Positions 15,435 to 25,027 of a stretch of DNA of 64,000 bases are shown piece after piece (position 1 is the first letter of the stretch; each line of letters begins with the position of its first letter). The notes beneath the pieces were generated by a model that ran no database searches, was not told the origin of the DNA, and worked only from the letters and a program-made list of their open reading frames with translations. Position numbers and translations under genes: made by a program. This stretch comes from DATLGB01 sp964242305. Lineage in GTDB: Bacteria > Actinomycetota > Thermoleophilia > Solirubrobacterales > Solirubrobacteraceae. The stretch lies in the NCBI GenBank assembly GCA_964242305.1, contig CAXTBB010000013.1, forward strand, positions 29,341 to 93,340, given 5' to 3'.

Positions 15435-16612
15435 TGCAACAACAAGCTCTTGAGCCACGAGCGATTGCCGCCCTCTTTGGACGGCCATCACGGGTTCTAC
15501 AGTTCCTGCGACTTGACGGCTTGACTCCCGTACAACGCATCTGCGTGTTGGCAACATCGTACCTGTTTCTACTCATCGTTGGTACGTCAGTCGAGAACAC
15601 TGTGTTCGGGCAGGGGAGCACGGCGATTGGTGTCGCCCTACGGCACGACCCGTGGAAAGCGGGACAGTCACTCGCGTTTCCACTGGTGGCGGACCCGGTC
15701 AGTCTGCTGGCGGTCTTGGCAGCTCTACTGACGCCGCTGATCCTCTTCGGGCAGGTCGATGCGATTGAGGAGTTGGTGCCTGTTCATCAAGAAAATATCG
15801 AGTATCGCACCAAAGACGTCGATTGGTCAGGCGTTGACCGCGCCACTGCTCGGGCCAACAAGCAATTCGCGGCCATCGGAACATGGTGGGGAAGTCTGGC
15901 CTGCCTCGCCGTAGCGATGTCGCTCGTGCTGCCGCTCTTGGCGCTCGCTCGTGCCAAGGGCCCACTTGGGCAGTTTCAGCCAGATCACGTATCGCCCGGG
16001 CGCTGGCATGAAGCTGTGAATGATGCTTGGTGGGCGAACTCGTTCAGCTCCCATCCGCTCGGCTACCTGTTACTAGACGCGGCCGGGGTACTTCTGTACT
16101 ACACCGTTGTCAAGCAGCTGGCGATGGGGGCTGTCGTAACTGACTGGCTCGCCGCTTCTGGAAAGGCGAGCTTTGGTAGGTTTCCGAACCTGGCGTTTAA
16201 TAGCGACGGGTACTGGGGCATGGGAGTTGTACGCCGACTATTTCAGTGGACGTATGCGTCGGCAGTGTTGCATCTCATCCTAAGCCTACTCGTAATCACA
16301 CTGTGGCTACCGGTGGGTAGGGCAACGCTCATCGTGGCGGCCGTCATTGTCGTCGGCGACGGGCTGTTTGTGATGTACCCGACTATTCTGACCTTGAGAG
16401 AGGTTGCAATCGAGCGACGTGCCTACGTCGCTTACTTGAGAGCGCAATACCTATCCGGTGGCAGTGGTGATAGAGATCCCAGCGAAGCAATCGAGCAGGT
16501 GTGGCAACGGCCCATGCTCCCGTTTCGACTGAGATCCTCAGCTTCGGCGGTCATTCTATACCTGCTCATCCCTACCGCCGTCGCGGTGATCAGCGACCGA
16601 CTCGGAAAATAG
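15434..16612 (+). CDS. Integral membrane protein of unknown function
   Basis: A 392-aa protein with about five or six hydrophobic helices: near residues 30-50 (ICVLATSYLFLLIVGTS), 80-100 (LLAVLAALLTPLILFG), 155-175, 200-225, 270-300 (VLHLILSLLVITLWLPVGRA) and the C-terminal SSASAVILYLLIPTAVAVIS. The ATG at 15434 overlaps the methyltransferase stop. A longer frame from 15260 merely runs through the previous gene. No transporter signature is recognised. Coupling with a lipid methyltransferase and a hydrolase suggests a lipid or membrane-stress function. Confidence 0.75.
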   Translation: MQQQALEPRAIAALFGRPSRVLQFLRLDGLTPVQRICVLATSYLFLLIVGTSVENTVFGQGSTAIGVALRHDPWKAGQSLAFPLVADPVSLLAVLAALLTPLILFGQVDAIEELVPVHQENIEYRTKDVDWSGVDRATARANKQFAAIGTWWGSLACLAVAMSLVLPLLALARAKGPLGQFQPDHVSPGRWHEAVNDAWWANSFSSHPLGYLLLDAAGVLLYYTVVKQLAMGAVVTDWLAASGKASFGRFPNLAFNSDGYWGMGVVRRLFQWTYASAVLHLILSLLVITLWLPVGRATLIVAAVIVVGDGLFVMYPTILTLREVAIERRAYVAYLRAQYLSGGSGDRDPSEAIEQVWQRPMLPFRLRSSASAVILYLLIPTAVAVISDRLGK

Positions 16613-16700
16613 GCTCAACCCGATGTCGTGCACGGCGCCCGGCCCTTGAGCGCCCACGGTAGCATTTGCCGAGTCCGGTGCCGCCACGTATCATGTTCTC

Positions 16701-17645
16701 GTGAGAACCGTCGATCCCGATAGCGCCTATTGGCCCTTTGATGTTGATCGCGAGATTGCTCGTTGTGATCTCGTGGAGGAGAAGCTTGTATGGGCCTCCT
16801 CTTCGAGGCAACATCTCCCACCTCTGACAGTCATGACGCGGCATCGGCAAGGTCGCAAGTGCACAGTCTTTGTTGCTGGACTCAATGGAAGATGGGCGAC
16901 CTGGTTGCCCTTTCTGCGGGCGATGGCAACTCTTGACGTGGACCCCGGTGCAGTTTTCATCCTTGACTTCAGCGCTACGCGGTTTCCTTCGACCATGCCT
17001 GATCTTGATGACGTCTGTAGGCACGTACTCTCATTTGTTTCTGCCGCCGGGTATGACGAGCTCGACGTCGTCGGCCATTCGACTGGAGGGTGCCTCGCGA
17101 CCTTCATGGCAACGCTTTCGAGCGAGAACGTTCAAGTTGCAAATCTATTCTCAGTCAGTGGCGTGTTTGTCAGTCTTTTCGACGCTGCGCATCTTTCCCT
17201 GGTGACATCATTGCACTCTTCCCGTGGTGCAAAGAGTCTTGCCAAGCTGCGTCTGATGGCAAACGCCGGCCCAGTGACCGTCCTTGGCCTCCGCGCCGTC
17301 ACCCAGTCAGATGCGCTGGCTCGGAGTGTTCTGGCTGGCTTTTACGCGCATCCGGACAGCGTGCCCTCGAGTACGTTGAAGAGCACTGTCCGCTCATTCG
17401 ATATTGACACAGTCAGGGATACTCTCGACATCGGGTATGCATACGATTACCGGGACGTCTATCCGCGGGTGCTCGCTACCGTGCGGTTAGTGGTAGGCGA
17501 TGGTGACCCACTGGTAACGGCAGAGGATGCGCGGAAGGCTGAAGACCTTGTGCCCAAACTGTCTGCGTATCTGCTGAGAGACACCGGGCATTTTGCACAG
17601 CTTGAACGTCCGATAGAGACCGTCAAACAGTTCTATCTGAACTAG
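16701..17645 (+). CDS. Alpha/beta hydrolase of the lipid cassette
   Basis: A 314-aa protein starting at GTG. The oxyanion region is VFVAGLNGRW, the nucleophile elbow VVGHSTGG (Ser127), the acid is probably in VVGDGDPLV and the His is in RDTGHFAQL (His297). The family contains esterases, lipases and acyltransferases. It lies 88 bases after the membrane-protein gene on the same strand. With the CFA-like enzyme and membrane protein it may form a three-gene accessory cassette acting on lipids. GC content is low for this replicon. Confidence 0.82.
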   Translation: MRTVDPDSAYWPFDVDREIARCDLVEEKLVWASSSRQHLPPLTVMTRHRQGRKCTVFVAGLNGRWATWLPFLRAMATLDVDPGAVFILDFSATRFPSTMPDLDDVCRHVLSFVSAAGYDELDVVGHSTGGCLATFMATLSSENVQVANLFSVSGVFVSLFDAAHLSLVTSLHSSRGAKSLAKLRLMANAGPVTVLGLRAVTQSDALARSVLAGFYAHPDSVPSSTLKSTVRSFDIDTVRDTLDIGYAYDYRDVYPRVLATVRLVVGDGDPLVTAEDARKAEDLVPKLSAYLLRDTGHFAQLERPIETVKQFYLN

Positions 17646-17716
17646 GATTCGGTTGAGCACGGAGTATTGACCGAGCTATCCGAGTTGTACTCCCGATCTA
17701 CAGAGCCCCGGCGAGG

Positions 17717-17732
17717 CGGCAGCTTGCTGCCG
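17717..17732. terminator. Palindrome between convergent hydrolase and methylase genes
   Basis: The perfect inverted repeat CGGCAGC-TT-GCTGCCG lies in the 108-base space between the hydrolase stop (17645) and the methylase stop (17754), which converge. The loop is very short and there is no T run, so a terminator role is only plausible. Confidence 0.4.
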
Positions 17733-17753
17733 AATGAAACGAGTCCGCGCGCT

Positions 17754-18878
17754 TCAGAGCGATGACAGAAGCAATTCGCCGATGGCTGAGCCAAGCGGCA
17801 GTGGTACGGCATTGCCGATCTGTCTCGCAATGGAACTCTTGGAACCAACCCATTGGTAGTCGTCGGGGAAGCCTTGGACTCTCGCGGCCTCGTGGTGTGT
17901 CAGAGCCCGGTTCTCGGAGGGATGCAGATAGCGTCCCTTCTCCGGCTTGTAGAACTCGGTTCGAATGGTTACCGACGGCTTGTCCCACGACAACCTGCCC
18001 ATTACGTCGGTAGATCCTCCGGTGTGGTCGAGCCAGCACGGGGAAAGCAGATGGCGAGGAATATCGAATCGGTTTCCCCCGGCGGGTATGTGCGCGATCC
18101 GCTCCAGTGAGACCTGCTCGTAATGACGTGTCAGGTGCAGTTCATCACTCCTGAAGCCACCGGGAAGATATTTGTCGGCGAACTCGATCCGTTGATCTGG
18201 AAGCGTGATACGCCGAACTCTCCGAGGTAACCCGGCCAGCGCTTGCTTGACGGTGAGCCATTCGGGTTTCTGCCGAGTGGCGACCGGGAACCCGGGAAAA
18301 GCCAGATCGCGATGGTGGCCGATCAGGACCACCCGTCTGCGTATCTGAGCGGCCCCGTAATCGGCGGCGTTCAGGATCGCAGCTTGGAAGGTGTAAGCGC
18401 CGAGTTGCCGTCTCGGCTCGCACTGCTGTCGAAAGCGCTTGTACTGCACGGACTTCAAAAAGGCCGGAACATTCTCTAACACGAAGTACTTCGGCTGAGC
18501 CTTACGAATGGTTTCGGCATACCGCAGCCAGAGTTGATTGCGAAGATCCAGGACATCTTGCTTACCGAGCGCCGAAAAGCCCTGGCACGGAGGACCGCCT
18601 ATGACGACGTCGGCGGTGGGCACCTCCTCGCACCGCAGCCACTCTTCGATCGGTCCGGCATAGACCGTGTCCGCCCCATGGTTGGCGGCGTAAGACGCTG
18701 CGGCAGCGGCGTCGGCCTCGACGGCTCGGAGCATCGCGAAGCGGTCTGAAGCGGCCATCAGTCCAGTGCTGAGGCCTCCAGCGCCGCTGAAAAGGTCGAG
18801 AACACCGATCGCGCTTTGCCTGTCCACGCGCGCGAGAATACCCGTCGCGCAGGACGGCAGCCTCGCAGTCGTGACCAT
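17754..18878 (-). CDS. DNA (cytosine-5) methyltransferase of the MORC/Z1 defence locus
   Basis: A 374-aa Dcm-like enzyme that methylates cytosine C5. Motif I DLFSGAGGLSTG is at residues 28-39, motif IV GGPPCQGFSALG holds the nucleophile Cys98, motif VI is VLENVP, motif VIII is QIRRRVVLIG, and motifs IX-X end with ARQIGNAVPLPLGSAI. The ATG at 18878 is preferred; upstream starts at 18920 and 18959 overlap the divergent vsr start. The gene is divergent from vsr, 52 bases away. The mix of C5 methylase, Vsr, MORC ATPase, DUF4420 and Z1 gene is a known restriction-like gene neighbourhood. The target motif is not deducible from sequence alone. Confidence 0.93.
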   Translation of the reverse strand: MVTTARLPSCATGILARVDRQSAIGVLDLFSGAGGLSTGLMAASDRFAMLRAVEADAAAAASYAANHGADTVYAGPIEEWLRCEEVPTADVVIGGPPCQGFSALGKQDVLDLRNQLWLRYAETIRKAQPKYFVLENVPAFLKSVQYKRFRQQCEPRRQLGAYTFQAAILNAADYGAAQIRRRVVLIGHHRDLAFPGFPVATRQKPEWLTVKQALAGLPRRVRRITLPDQRIEFADKYLPGGFRSDELHLTRHYEQVSLERIAHIPAGGNRFDIPRHLLSPCWLDHTGGSTDVMGRLSWDKPSVTIRTEFYKPEKGRYLHPSENRALTHHEAARVQGFPDDYQWVGSKSSIARQIGNAVPLPLGSAIGELLLSSL

Positions 18879-18930
18879 CAACACTTTACCCACGGAGGGC
18901 ACACCCGAGGGTCGATCTACCATTCCGGAG

Positions 18931-19341
18931 GTGTCGCGCCCGTCAACCGACCCGGCCACCTCGCTGCGTATGTCCCGCCAACGTCGACGGGATACAACCC
19001 CCGAATTGGCGCTACGCCGGCTGCTCCATGGGCGAGGTCTCCGTTACCGCGTAGACCGGCCGCTCCCAGGCCTGCCGCGTCGACGCGCTGACCTCACGTT
19101 CGTTGCCCAGCGCCTGGCGGTCTTTGTCGATGGGTGCTTCTGGCATGGGTGTCCGGAGCACAAGACCCTTCCTGCAACGAACGCGGACTGGTGGGCGGCC
19201 AAGCTGCAGGACAACGTAAGCCGTGACCGGGCCACGGACGCTCATCTCGCCGAGCTCGGCTGGAGGGTGCTCCGCGTTTGGGAGCACGAGGCCCCGGACC
19301 TCGCTGCCGATCGAATCGAATCAGCGGTCCGAGGCCGGTAG
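18931..19341 (+). CDS. vsr: Very short patch repair endonuclease
   Basis: A 136-aa Vsr protein. RMSRQRRRDTTPELALRRLL, the catalytic Asp in RADLTF (about residue 54), FVDGCFWHGCPEH (65-77, with two zinc Cys) and LGWRVLRVWEHE are all landmarks. Vsr nicks at T-G mismatches produced when 5-methylcytosine deaminates, so it accompanies C5 methylases. The GTG at 18931 is preferred; a later ATG at 18970 would trim the conserved N-terminus. It begins the plus-strand run of the defence locus, with 202 bases before the MORC gene, perhaps carrying a second promoter. Confidence 0.92.
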   Translation: MSRPSTDPATSLRMSRQRRRDTTPELALRRLLHGRGLRYRVDRPLPGLPRRRADLTFVAQRLAVFVDGCFWHGCPEHKTLPATNADWWAAKLQDNVSRDRATDAHLAELGWRVLRVWEHEAPDLAADRIESAVRGR

Positions 19342-19543
19342 TGGCGGGGCCACACGTCAAGAGCATGTGGTAGTAATCCAGACCAATGGCTTCGCCACTC
19401 CCGACCGCGTCGGACTGCGGCGAGAGCGCGCATACGGACGTTCCCGCGGCTCTCGGTTGCGGATCTAGACTTTCACGACCCGACCGGGCGCCGGCACGTC
19501 AAGCCGTAGGGCCGCGCCGGTAGTCAAGGTCCGGAGGGTTCGA

Positions 19544-21052
19544 GTGATCGTTGAGACAGACGATGTTGTCAAGCGCATCAAGCTTGCGCCGGACGCTGGC
19601 CTAGTCAAGAGTCTCGGCGCAAATCACACGCTTGAGTCGGCCATCGCCGACCTCGTCGACAACAGCATCGACGCTGGCGCATCTCGGGTCGCGATCCGCC
19701 TGTTGACTCAGGAGGATCGCCTTGCGCAGGTTGAAGTAATAGATGACGGGCACGGGATGGATGGCGACGTTATCGATGACGCAATGACGATCGGATACCA
19801 ACGCGACTACCACGCTACCGATCTCGGCAACTTCGGCATGGGCTTGAAGGCGGCGTCGTTCGGACACAGCGACGTCCTCACAGTCTTATCCATGTCGTCG
19901 GATAAGCCCGCTGTCGGAAGACGAATCCGACGGGCTGACTTTTCAAGAGACTTCACGTGCGAGGTTCTCGCGTCTCGGGCAGCCATCGAAGCTGCCGGTA
20001 CCCGCGAGCAGATCCTTGGCACCGCCATTGGAACATCGGTGATCTGGTCTGACGTTCGCAACGTTTACCGGGGTAACGACGCAACCGAGGCGCAGGGTTG
20101 GCTTTCGATCAGAGAGTCGGCGTTGCGAGCTCATCTTGGCGTCACGTTTCACCGGCTGCTTTCGGCCGACCGACTTCGCGTCTTCGTGCTAATCGATGAC
20201 GTAGAAGAAGCGTTCACCACCAACGGAGTCCCCGTGCTCCCCATCGACCCTTTCGGCTATCCGCAGTCAGGCCATCCGGACTACCCAAAGGACCTAGTTG
20301 CCAGAGCTGGCCACACCAGCGTCCGCCTTGCTTGTCACGTATGGCCAGCCCGTTCTGACATCACGGGATTTCGCATCGGTACCAAGACTGGTCAGCACTT
20401 CCAGGGGTTCTACATCTACCGGCACGACCGTCTGCTCCAGGTCGGCGGCTGGTCGGACACCGCGAACCCGAGCCCGTCTAGACAGTTGGCACGTGTGGTT
20501 CTCGAGGACGCCGAAGCGATCGGATCGTTCGTCACCATGAATCCGGAAAAGAGCGGTCTCAAATTCGAAGCGGTATTCCACGATGCCGTCGGGCATGGTG
20601 CCGCAAGCGACGGGACGACCTTCATCGACTACCTGCAAATCGCCGAGTCGGTGTTCGCTGAAGGCAACCGGCGCAAGCGTCGTCGTAAACCGGTGATCAG
20701 GCCGGACAAAGGCTTCGCTCCCAGCGTCAAGAAGCGAATCGGCAACGAGCTGCCGTTTATCGAGGGCGATTCCATGGACGTCAAGTGGAAACGGCTCCCG
20801 ACCAGCGAGTTCCTTGACGTCGATCTGGTCACCAAGACGCTGTGGCTCAATAGTCGCCACAGGGCGCTCTTCGCGCCACATGGAGGAAGCCTGAACGATG
20901 CTCCAATGCTCAAGGCAATCATGTTCTTGCTCACGCATCACGTATTCGAGGGACAAGTCCTTGGCGCGCGTGACAAGGACGAAATCGCCCTGTGGAAGAG
21001 CGTGCTTGAGACGGCCGTCGAAGCTGAAGCGCACTGGCACAGCGAGGATTGA
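19544..21052 (+). CDS. MORC/MutL-like GHKL ATPase of the defence locus
   Basis: A 502-aa ATPase. The N-box DLVDNSIDAGA is at residues 36-46, G1 DDGHGMDG near 67-74 and G2 GNFGMGLKAAS at 95-105, the GHKL fold of Hsp90/MutL/MORC proteins. The C-terminal half has no recognised domain. It starts with GTG (MIVETDD). Prokaryotic MORC-like ATPases were reported beside Dcm, Vsr, DUF4420 and Z1 genes and may act as a DNA-loop or clamp-type motor that couples recognition to cleavage. The gene is followed almost without gap by the PD-(D/E)XK gene, so co-expression is expected. Confidence 0.9.
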   Translation: MIVETDDVVKRIKLAPDAGLVKSLGANHTLESAIADLVDNSIDAGASRVAIRLLTQEDRLAQVEVIDDGHGMDGDVIDDAMTIGYQRDYHATDLGNFGMGLKAASFGHSDVLTVLSMSSDKPAVGRRIRRADFSRDFTCEVLASRAAIEAAGTREQILGTAIGTSVIWSDVRNVYRGNDATEAQGWLSIRESALRAHLGVTFHRLLSADRLRVFVLIDDVEEAFTTNGVPVLPIDPFGYPQSGHPDYPKDLVARAGHTSVRLACHVWPARSDITGFRIGTKTGQHFQGFYIYRHDRLLQVGGWSDTANPSPSRQLARVVLEDAEAIGSFVTMNPEKSGLKFEAVFHDAVGHGAASDGTTFIDYLQIAESVFAEGNRRKRRRKPVIRPDKGFAPSVKKRIGNELPFIEGDSMDVKWKRLPTSEFLDVDLVTKTLWLNSRHRALFAPHGGSLNDAPMLKAIMFLLTHHVFEGQVLGARDKDEIALWKSVLETAVEAEAHWHSED

Positions 21053-21069
21053 GGCGGCCGCGAATCGCC

Positions 21070-22071
21070 ATGGCCGACTCGCCGGGAGATGGACGACACC
21101 TCACCGTGGCAACGCTCCACGAACTGTGGAAATCGGGTGTTCCGATCGTGCTCCCGATCGACGGTGCGCCGGCGTGTCGGCTCGAATTGGATCCCCAGCT
21201 TGGTCTGATCCGACTCCTAACCGCCCATCAGACGCCTGAACCGGACGTTGCCAAGCTCAAGAATGTCCAGTTCCGGGCCGTCGTCTCAGGCGGCGAAGAA
21301 GTGGCGGAACTCAGCGTTCGGACCGGGGACGACGTCTACGCCGCATACGGTCTCCTCGCTTCCATAGCGGACGACCTCCAAGTCGAGCAGGAGTCGCTCG
21401 CAGCATCTGTCGCAGGAGCAGTCGCTCGTCACCGCACGATGCTTGTCTCGCTTGGGGGACTCACTCTTGAGAACGAAATCGGGCTGGTTGGCGAGCTTCT
21501 CTTCCTGGAGTTCTTGATCGGAGCCGTTGGTGCCGAGCTGGCTGTGTCTACGTGGCACGGACCGCTGTCCGAAGAGCACGATTTCCTATTCGACGATGTC
21601 CACATTGAGGTCAAGACCACGGCCGGCGAGCAGCGTAAGCATAAGATCAACGGCGTCGCTCAACTTGTGCCCATTCCCGGCGTGCCCCTCAGTCTGCTCT
21701 CCATCCAGCTCACTCGAAGTGCTGGGACCACTGGTCGGACCCTCCCAGAGCTGGTGGACGCGGTGCGTGGAGCTGTCGGAGGCCACTTGGTCCGCCTCGA
21801 CGCGCTCCTCGCCTCATCCGGCTGGCTCGCTGAGGAGGCCGATCTGTACTCCACCCGCTGGGCTTTCCGCACTCCGCCCCGTGCGTTTGCCGTGGAGAGC
21901 GACTTCCCAGCGATAACGGCCGAGCGTCTTGCTCCGGTGGTGCCGAATTTTCCACTTGTCTCAGAGGTGTCGTACAAGATCGACCTAACGAGCTTCACCT
22001 CTGACAGTGTGCCCGGCGTACTTGCTGGCTTCATAGCTATTCCAGGGGAAGCGGACTATGACAGTGCATGA
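21070..22071 (+). CDS. PD-(D/E)XK motif protein (DUF4420-like) of the defence locus
   Basis: A 333-aa putative nuclease. The core reads NEIGLVGELLFLEFL (helix with a Glu), EEHDFLFDD (Asp), then VHIEVKTT with the E-x-K triad near residue 180, as expected of a PD-(D/E)XK fold. DUF4420 proteins occur with MORC and Z1 genes in DNA-modification systems. The start could be ATG 21070 or a TTG at 21049 overlapping the MORC stop. It overlaps the Z1 gene by 14 bases. It is the most likely DNA-cleaving subunit of the locus. Confidence 0.85.
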   Translation: MADSPGDGRHLTVATLHELWKSGVPIVLPIDGAPACRLELDPQLGLIRLLTAHQTPEPDVAKLKNVQFRAVVSGGEEVAELSVRTGDDVYAAYGLLASIADDLQVEQESLAASVAGAVARHRTMLVSLGGLTLENEIGLVGELLFLEFLIGAVGAELAVSTWHGPLSEEHDFLFDDVHIEVKTTAGEQRKHKINGVAQLVPIPGVPLSLLSIQLTRSAGTTGRTLPELVDAVRGAVGGHLVRLDALLASSGWLAEEADLYSTRWAFRTPPRAFAVESDFPAITAERLAPVVPNFPLVSEVSYKIDLTSFTSDSVPGVLAGFIAIPGEADYDSA

Positions 22072-25027
22072 GCGACCCGAGTGGGCTGACGCGCTCAAGA
22101 ACGTATTCATAGCGCTCTCAAATCAGATGCCCACAGCTCTAGATCCACTACTGAATGCCATGTCCGGCGGAACCCAGGTCGAGTCGCAGACACTGGCTCA
22201 CTACATCGCCTGCAGCTCGGAGAACGACCCAGCCACCACACAGATGCGCATGGCGCTTGCCAAGTGGGACGCGGACTCCGAGGGTGGGTTTCTCGACGAT
22301 GACGAGCAGGCGACAGCGCCGCGGACCCCAGCGCGCCGGCAGGTCATTTATCGCCTACTTGACCTCCAACCAGCCGTGATGACCGCCATCTCGGAAAGAA
22401 TGCCCGTCTTCGAGGCCCCCGCCATCGTCATTTCGCGGCGCTTTGAGCCTTGGTACGACGAAGCGCGCAAACAGCGCGCCACCGTCTATTGGGACGACTA
22501 CGAGGCCTACCTGCGTGATGTAAAGGGGTGGCATGGCTCAGCGATCACTTCCCTCGATGAGACCTCCTCGGATGTCATAAAGCGGCTTACAAAGCCCACC
22601 CGCACCGAGGTTAAGCAGACCAAAGGCCTCGTCGTCGGCTATGTGCAGAGCGGCAAGACAGCCAATTTCACGGGCGTCGCTGCCAAGGCCATCGACGCCG
22701 GATACCGCCTCATAATCGTCCTCACTGGGACGATCGAGATTCTGAGGGCTCAAACACAGCGGCGGATGGACATGGAACTCATGGGCGAGGAGAACGTTCT
22801 CGCTGGCCTAGACCCTGCCGATCCGGCGGTCGCGAAGGAGCTCGACTACCAACACGACAATGATTGGCTAGCCGGCCGGTTCGTCAAGCACGGCGCCGCA
22901 CTAGAGCAGCCGGGCGTTGTTGGCATCTCAAGGGTCACGACACACGGGGGCGACTACAAGCGACTACCGCAGGGCCTCACCAGACTTCGCTTCTTCAAAA
23001 CCGACAAGCAAAAAGCTTTGAACGACGACGTGAATCTCTTCAACGCTGATGCCTACGTCGCAGTCGTAAAGAAGGTGAAAGCACCGCTACAGAAGCTCAT
23101 CCAAGATCTAACGCCGCTCAAGAACGACCTCGCGCAGCTTCCAGTGCTCATTATCGACGACGAGTCCGACCAAGCATCGGTTGATACCACCAATCCAGCT
23201 AAGTGGAACGCGAGCTCTGCGGCAAATCGCAAGCGGACAACTATCAACAGGCTCATCACTGAGATTCTCCACCTGTGTCCCCGGGCGCAGTACGTGGGCT
23301 ATACGGCGACGCCGTTCGCCAACGTGTTCGTGGACCCGGATGACGAGCGAGACCTGTTTCCAGCAGACTTTGTTCTGTCGCTCAAGCGTCCACCGGATTA
23401 CATGGGTGTTCACGATTTCCATGACGTTGGCAAGACATGGGATGACGAGAAGAAGACCGTCGCCAACTCGAATGAGCTTGCCTACGTCCGTCCGCTTATC
23501 GGGGATCGCGAAACCGACGCGACCAATCGGCTCGGGGAGCTCCGTGAGGCGCTCGACGCCTGGGTCCTGACCGGCGCAATCAAGAAGTACCGCGAACAAG
23601 TCTCCTCACGTACCTATCGCCACCACACGATGCTGGTTCACGAGTCCGTCAAGAAGGCGGAGCACAGCGTGACGGCCGATGACGTTCGGTCGTTGTGGCA
23701 TTCGGCAAAGTTCACGTCGACCGAGGGTCTCAAGCGCCTGCGGAACCTCTACGAGACCGATTTTCGGCCCGTGATGGAGGCACGCGCGACAGGCGAGTCA
23801 ATCCCGGCCGCGTTTGATGAGCTAGCGCAATTCATAGGGGCTGCTTACGCGCAAATGACCGTGGATGGCGACCCGATCCTGATCGTCAATTCCGATAAAG
23901 AGATCCAGGCTCAGCAGAAGAAACTCGACTTCGAGGCCGACAAAGTCTGGCGCGTGCTCGTCGGAGGCACTCAGCTCAGCCGGGGATTCACGGTCGAGGG
24001 ACTCACGGTCTCGTACTTCCGCCGAAAGGCCGGCCAGGCAGATACGTTGATGCAAGCCGGACGCTGGTTTGGGTTCCGGCCGGGTTACAAAGATCTCGTT
24101 CGCCTGTACATCCGCCGAGATGCGCACGTCGATCTTTACGAAGCTTTTGAGGCGCTCTTGATGGATGAGGAAGCGCTGCGAGAGGAACTCCGACAGTACG
24201 AAGGTTTCGACGACGATGGCATGCCGCTGGTCGAACCGCGACAGATCCCGCCGCTGGTAAGTCAGCACTTGCCATGGCTCAAACCGACCGCGCGTAACAA
24301 GATGTGGAACGCCGTCATCGACTCCAAGGCCACCGCCGGGGGCATCCAGGACCGCTACGGCCTGCCCGAGCGGGGAAGTTCAGACAACCTGGCCAACCTT
24401 ACCCACGTCGGCATTCCACTTCTGCAGCACGCCATAGACGAGGTGGCCCTTGACTACGTGCGCGCGGACGGAAGCGCAGGAAGGGTTGCCGTGCGCATCG
24501 GGACTGTGTCAGCCGTCGACTTTCTAGCGCTGTTCCGCAAGTTCCGGTGGCACCCTGACTATGAGATCGTGATCGGGCCGCTCCGAAAATTCATCGAGAA
24601 AGCCACGGCTGCTGGCGCGATCGCTGAGTGGGCTGTCGTTTGGCCCCAACCCGTCAACCCGATGACCTTCGATTTCTCCGAACTCGGCGGAGATGTCCCG
24701 ATCATCAGGCGTAGTCGACGGGTCGGACGTATCGACTTCGTTGGTTCGGATCGAACACACGGCAATGCGGTAATCCCGATCGCGAGAGGGCAAGACGTAC
24801 CCGGCTTGTCCGGTGCTCCAGGCCGAGGCGTCGTCCTGGTCTATCTCGCCGACGACCGGGTCGACGATACAGTTCCGCTCGGTCCCAACGGCATTGTCCC
24901 ACTGCTATCCGTGGCTGCCCCGGGGTCGTCCACTCCGCACAAGCGAGATCTGATCCAGTGGGTCGTTCGCGTCCAAGGCAGACCGGACGACGCTGCCGTC
25001 GAGGTCACCAACCCGTCCGCGGTATAA
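22058..25027 (+). CDS. Z1-domain ATPase/helicase-like protein of the defence locus
   Basis: A 989-aa protein of the Z1 family. Walker A GYVQSGKTANF is near residue 194, Walker B VLIIDDESDQAS near 363-374, and the helicase-like signature GGTQLSRGFTVEGLTVSYF near 635, followed by QAGRWFGFRPGYKDLVRLY. The N-terminal 180 residues carry no named domain. Z1 proteins are superfamily-2-like NTPases seen almost only in this kind of restriction locus. The gene starts inside the DUF4420 gene (14-base overlap). It probably translocates on DNA or remodels the complex to activate cleavage; the mechanism is inferred. Confidence 0.92.
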   Translation: MTVHERPEWADALKNVFIALSNQMPTALDPLLNAMSGGTQVESQTLAHYIACSSENDPATTQMRMALAKWDADSEGGFLDDDEQATAPRTPARRQVIYRLLDLQPAVMTAISERMPVFEAPAIVISRRFEPWYDEARKQRATVYWDDYEAYLRDVKGWHGSAITSLDETSSDVIKRLTKPTRTEVKQTKGLVVGYVQSGKTANFTGVAAKAIDAGYRLIIVLTGTIEILRAQTQRRMDMELMGEENVLAGLDPADPAVAKELDYQHDNDWLAGRFVKHGAALEQPGVVGISRVTTHGGDYKRLPQGLTRLRFFKTDKQKALNDDVNLFNADAYVAVVKKVKAPLQKLIQDLTPLKNDLAQLPVLIIDDESDQASVDTTNPAKWNASSAANRKRTTINRLITEILHLCPRAQYVGYTATPFANVFVDPDDERDLFPADFVLSLKRPPDYMGVHDFHDVGKTWDDEKKTVANSNELAYVRPLIGDRETDATNRLGELREALDAWVLTGAIKKYREQVSSRTYRHHTMLVHESVKKAEHSVTADDVRSLWHSAKFTSTEGLKRLRNLYETDFRPVMEARATGESIPAAFDELAQFIGAAYAQMTVDGDPILIVNSDKEIQAQQKKLDFEADKVWRVLVGGTQLSRGFTVEGLTVSYFRRKAGQADTLMQAGRWFGFRPGYKDLVRLYIRRDAHVDLYEAFEALLMDEEALREELRQYEGFDDDGMPLVEPRQIPPLVSQHLPWLKPTARNKMWNAVIDSKATAGGIQDRYGLPERGSSDNLANLTHVGIPLLQHAIDEVALDYVRADGSAGRVAVRIGTVSAVDFLALFRKFRWHPDYEIVIGPLRKFIEKATAAGAIAEWAVVWPQPVNPMTFDFSELGGDVPIIRRSRRVGRIDFVGSDRTHGNAVIPIARGQDVPGLSGAPGRGVVLVYLADDRVDDTVPLGPNGIVPLLSVAAPGSSTPHKRDLIQWVVRVQGRPDDAAVEVTNPSAV

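Noticed and set aside
19520..19545. Sequence GGGTTCGAGT before the MORC gene resembling a tRNA T arm, considered as an att half-site
   Set aside because: Only about nine bases match tRNA-Lys; no acceptor-stem sequence follows and the GTG start of the MORC gene lies within it.
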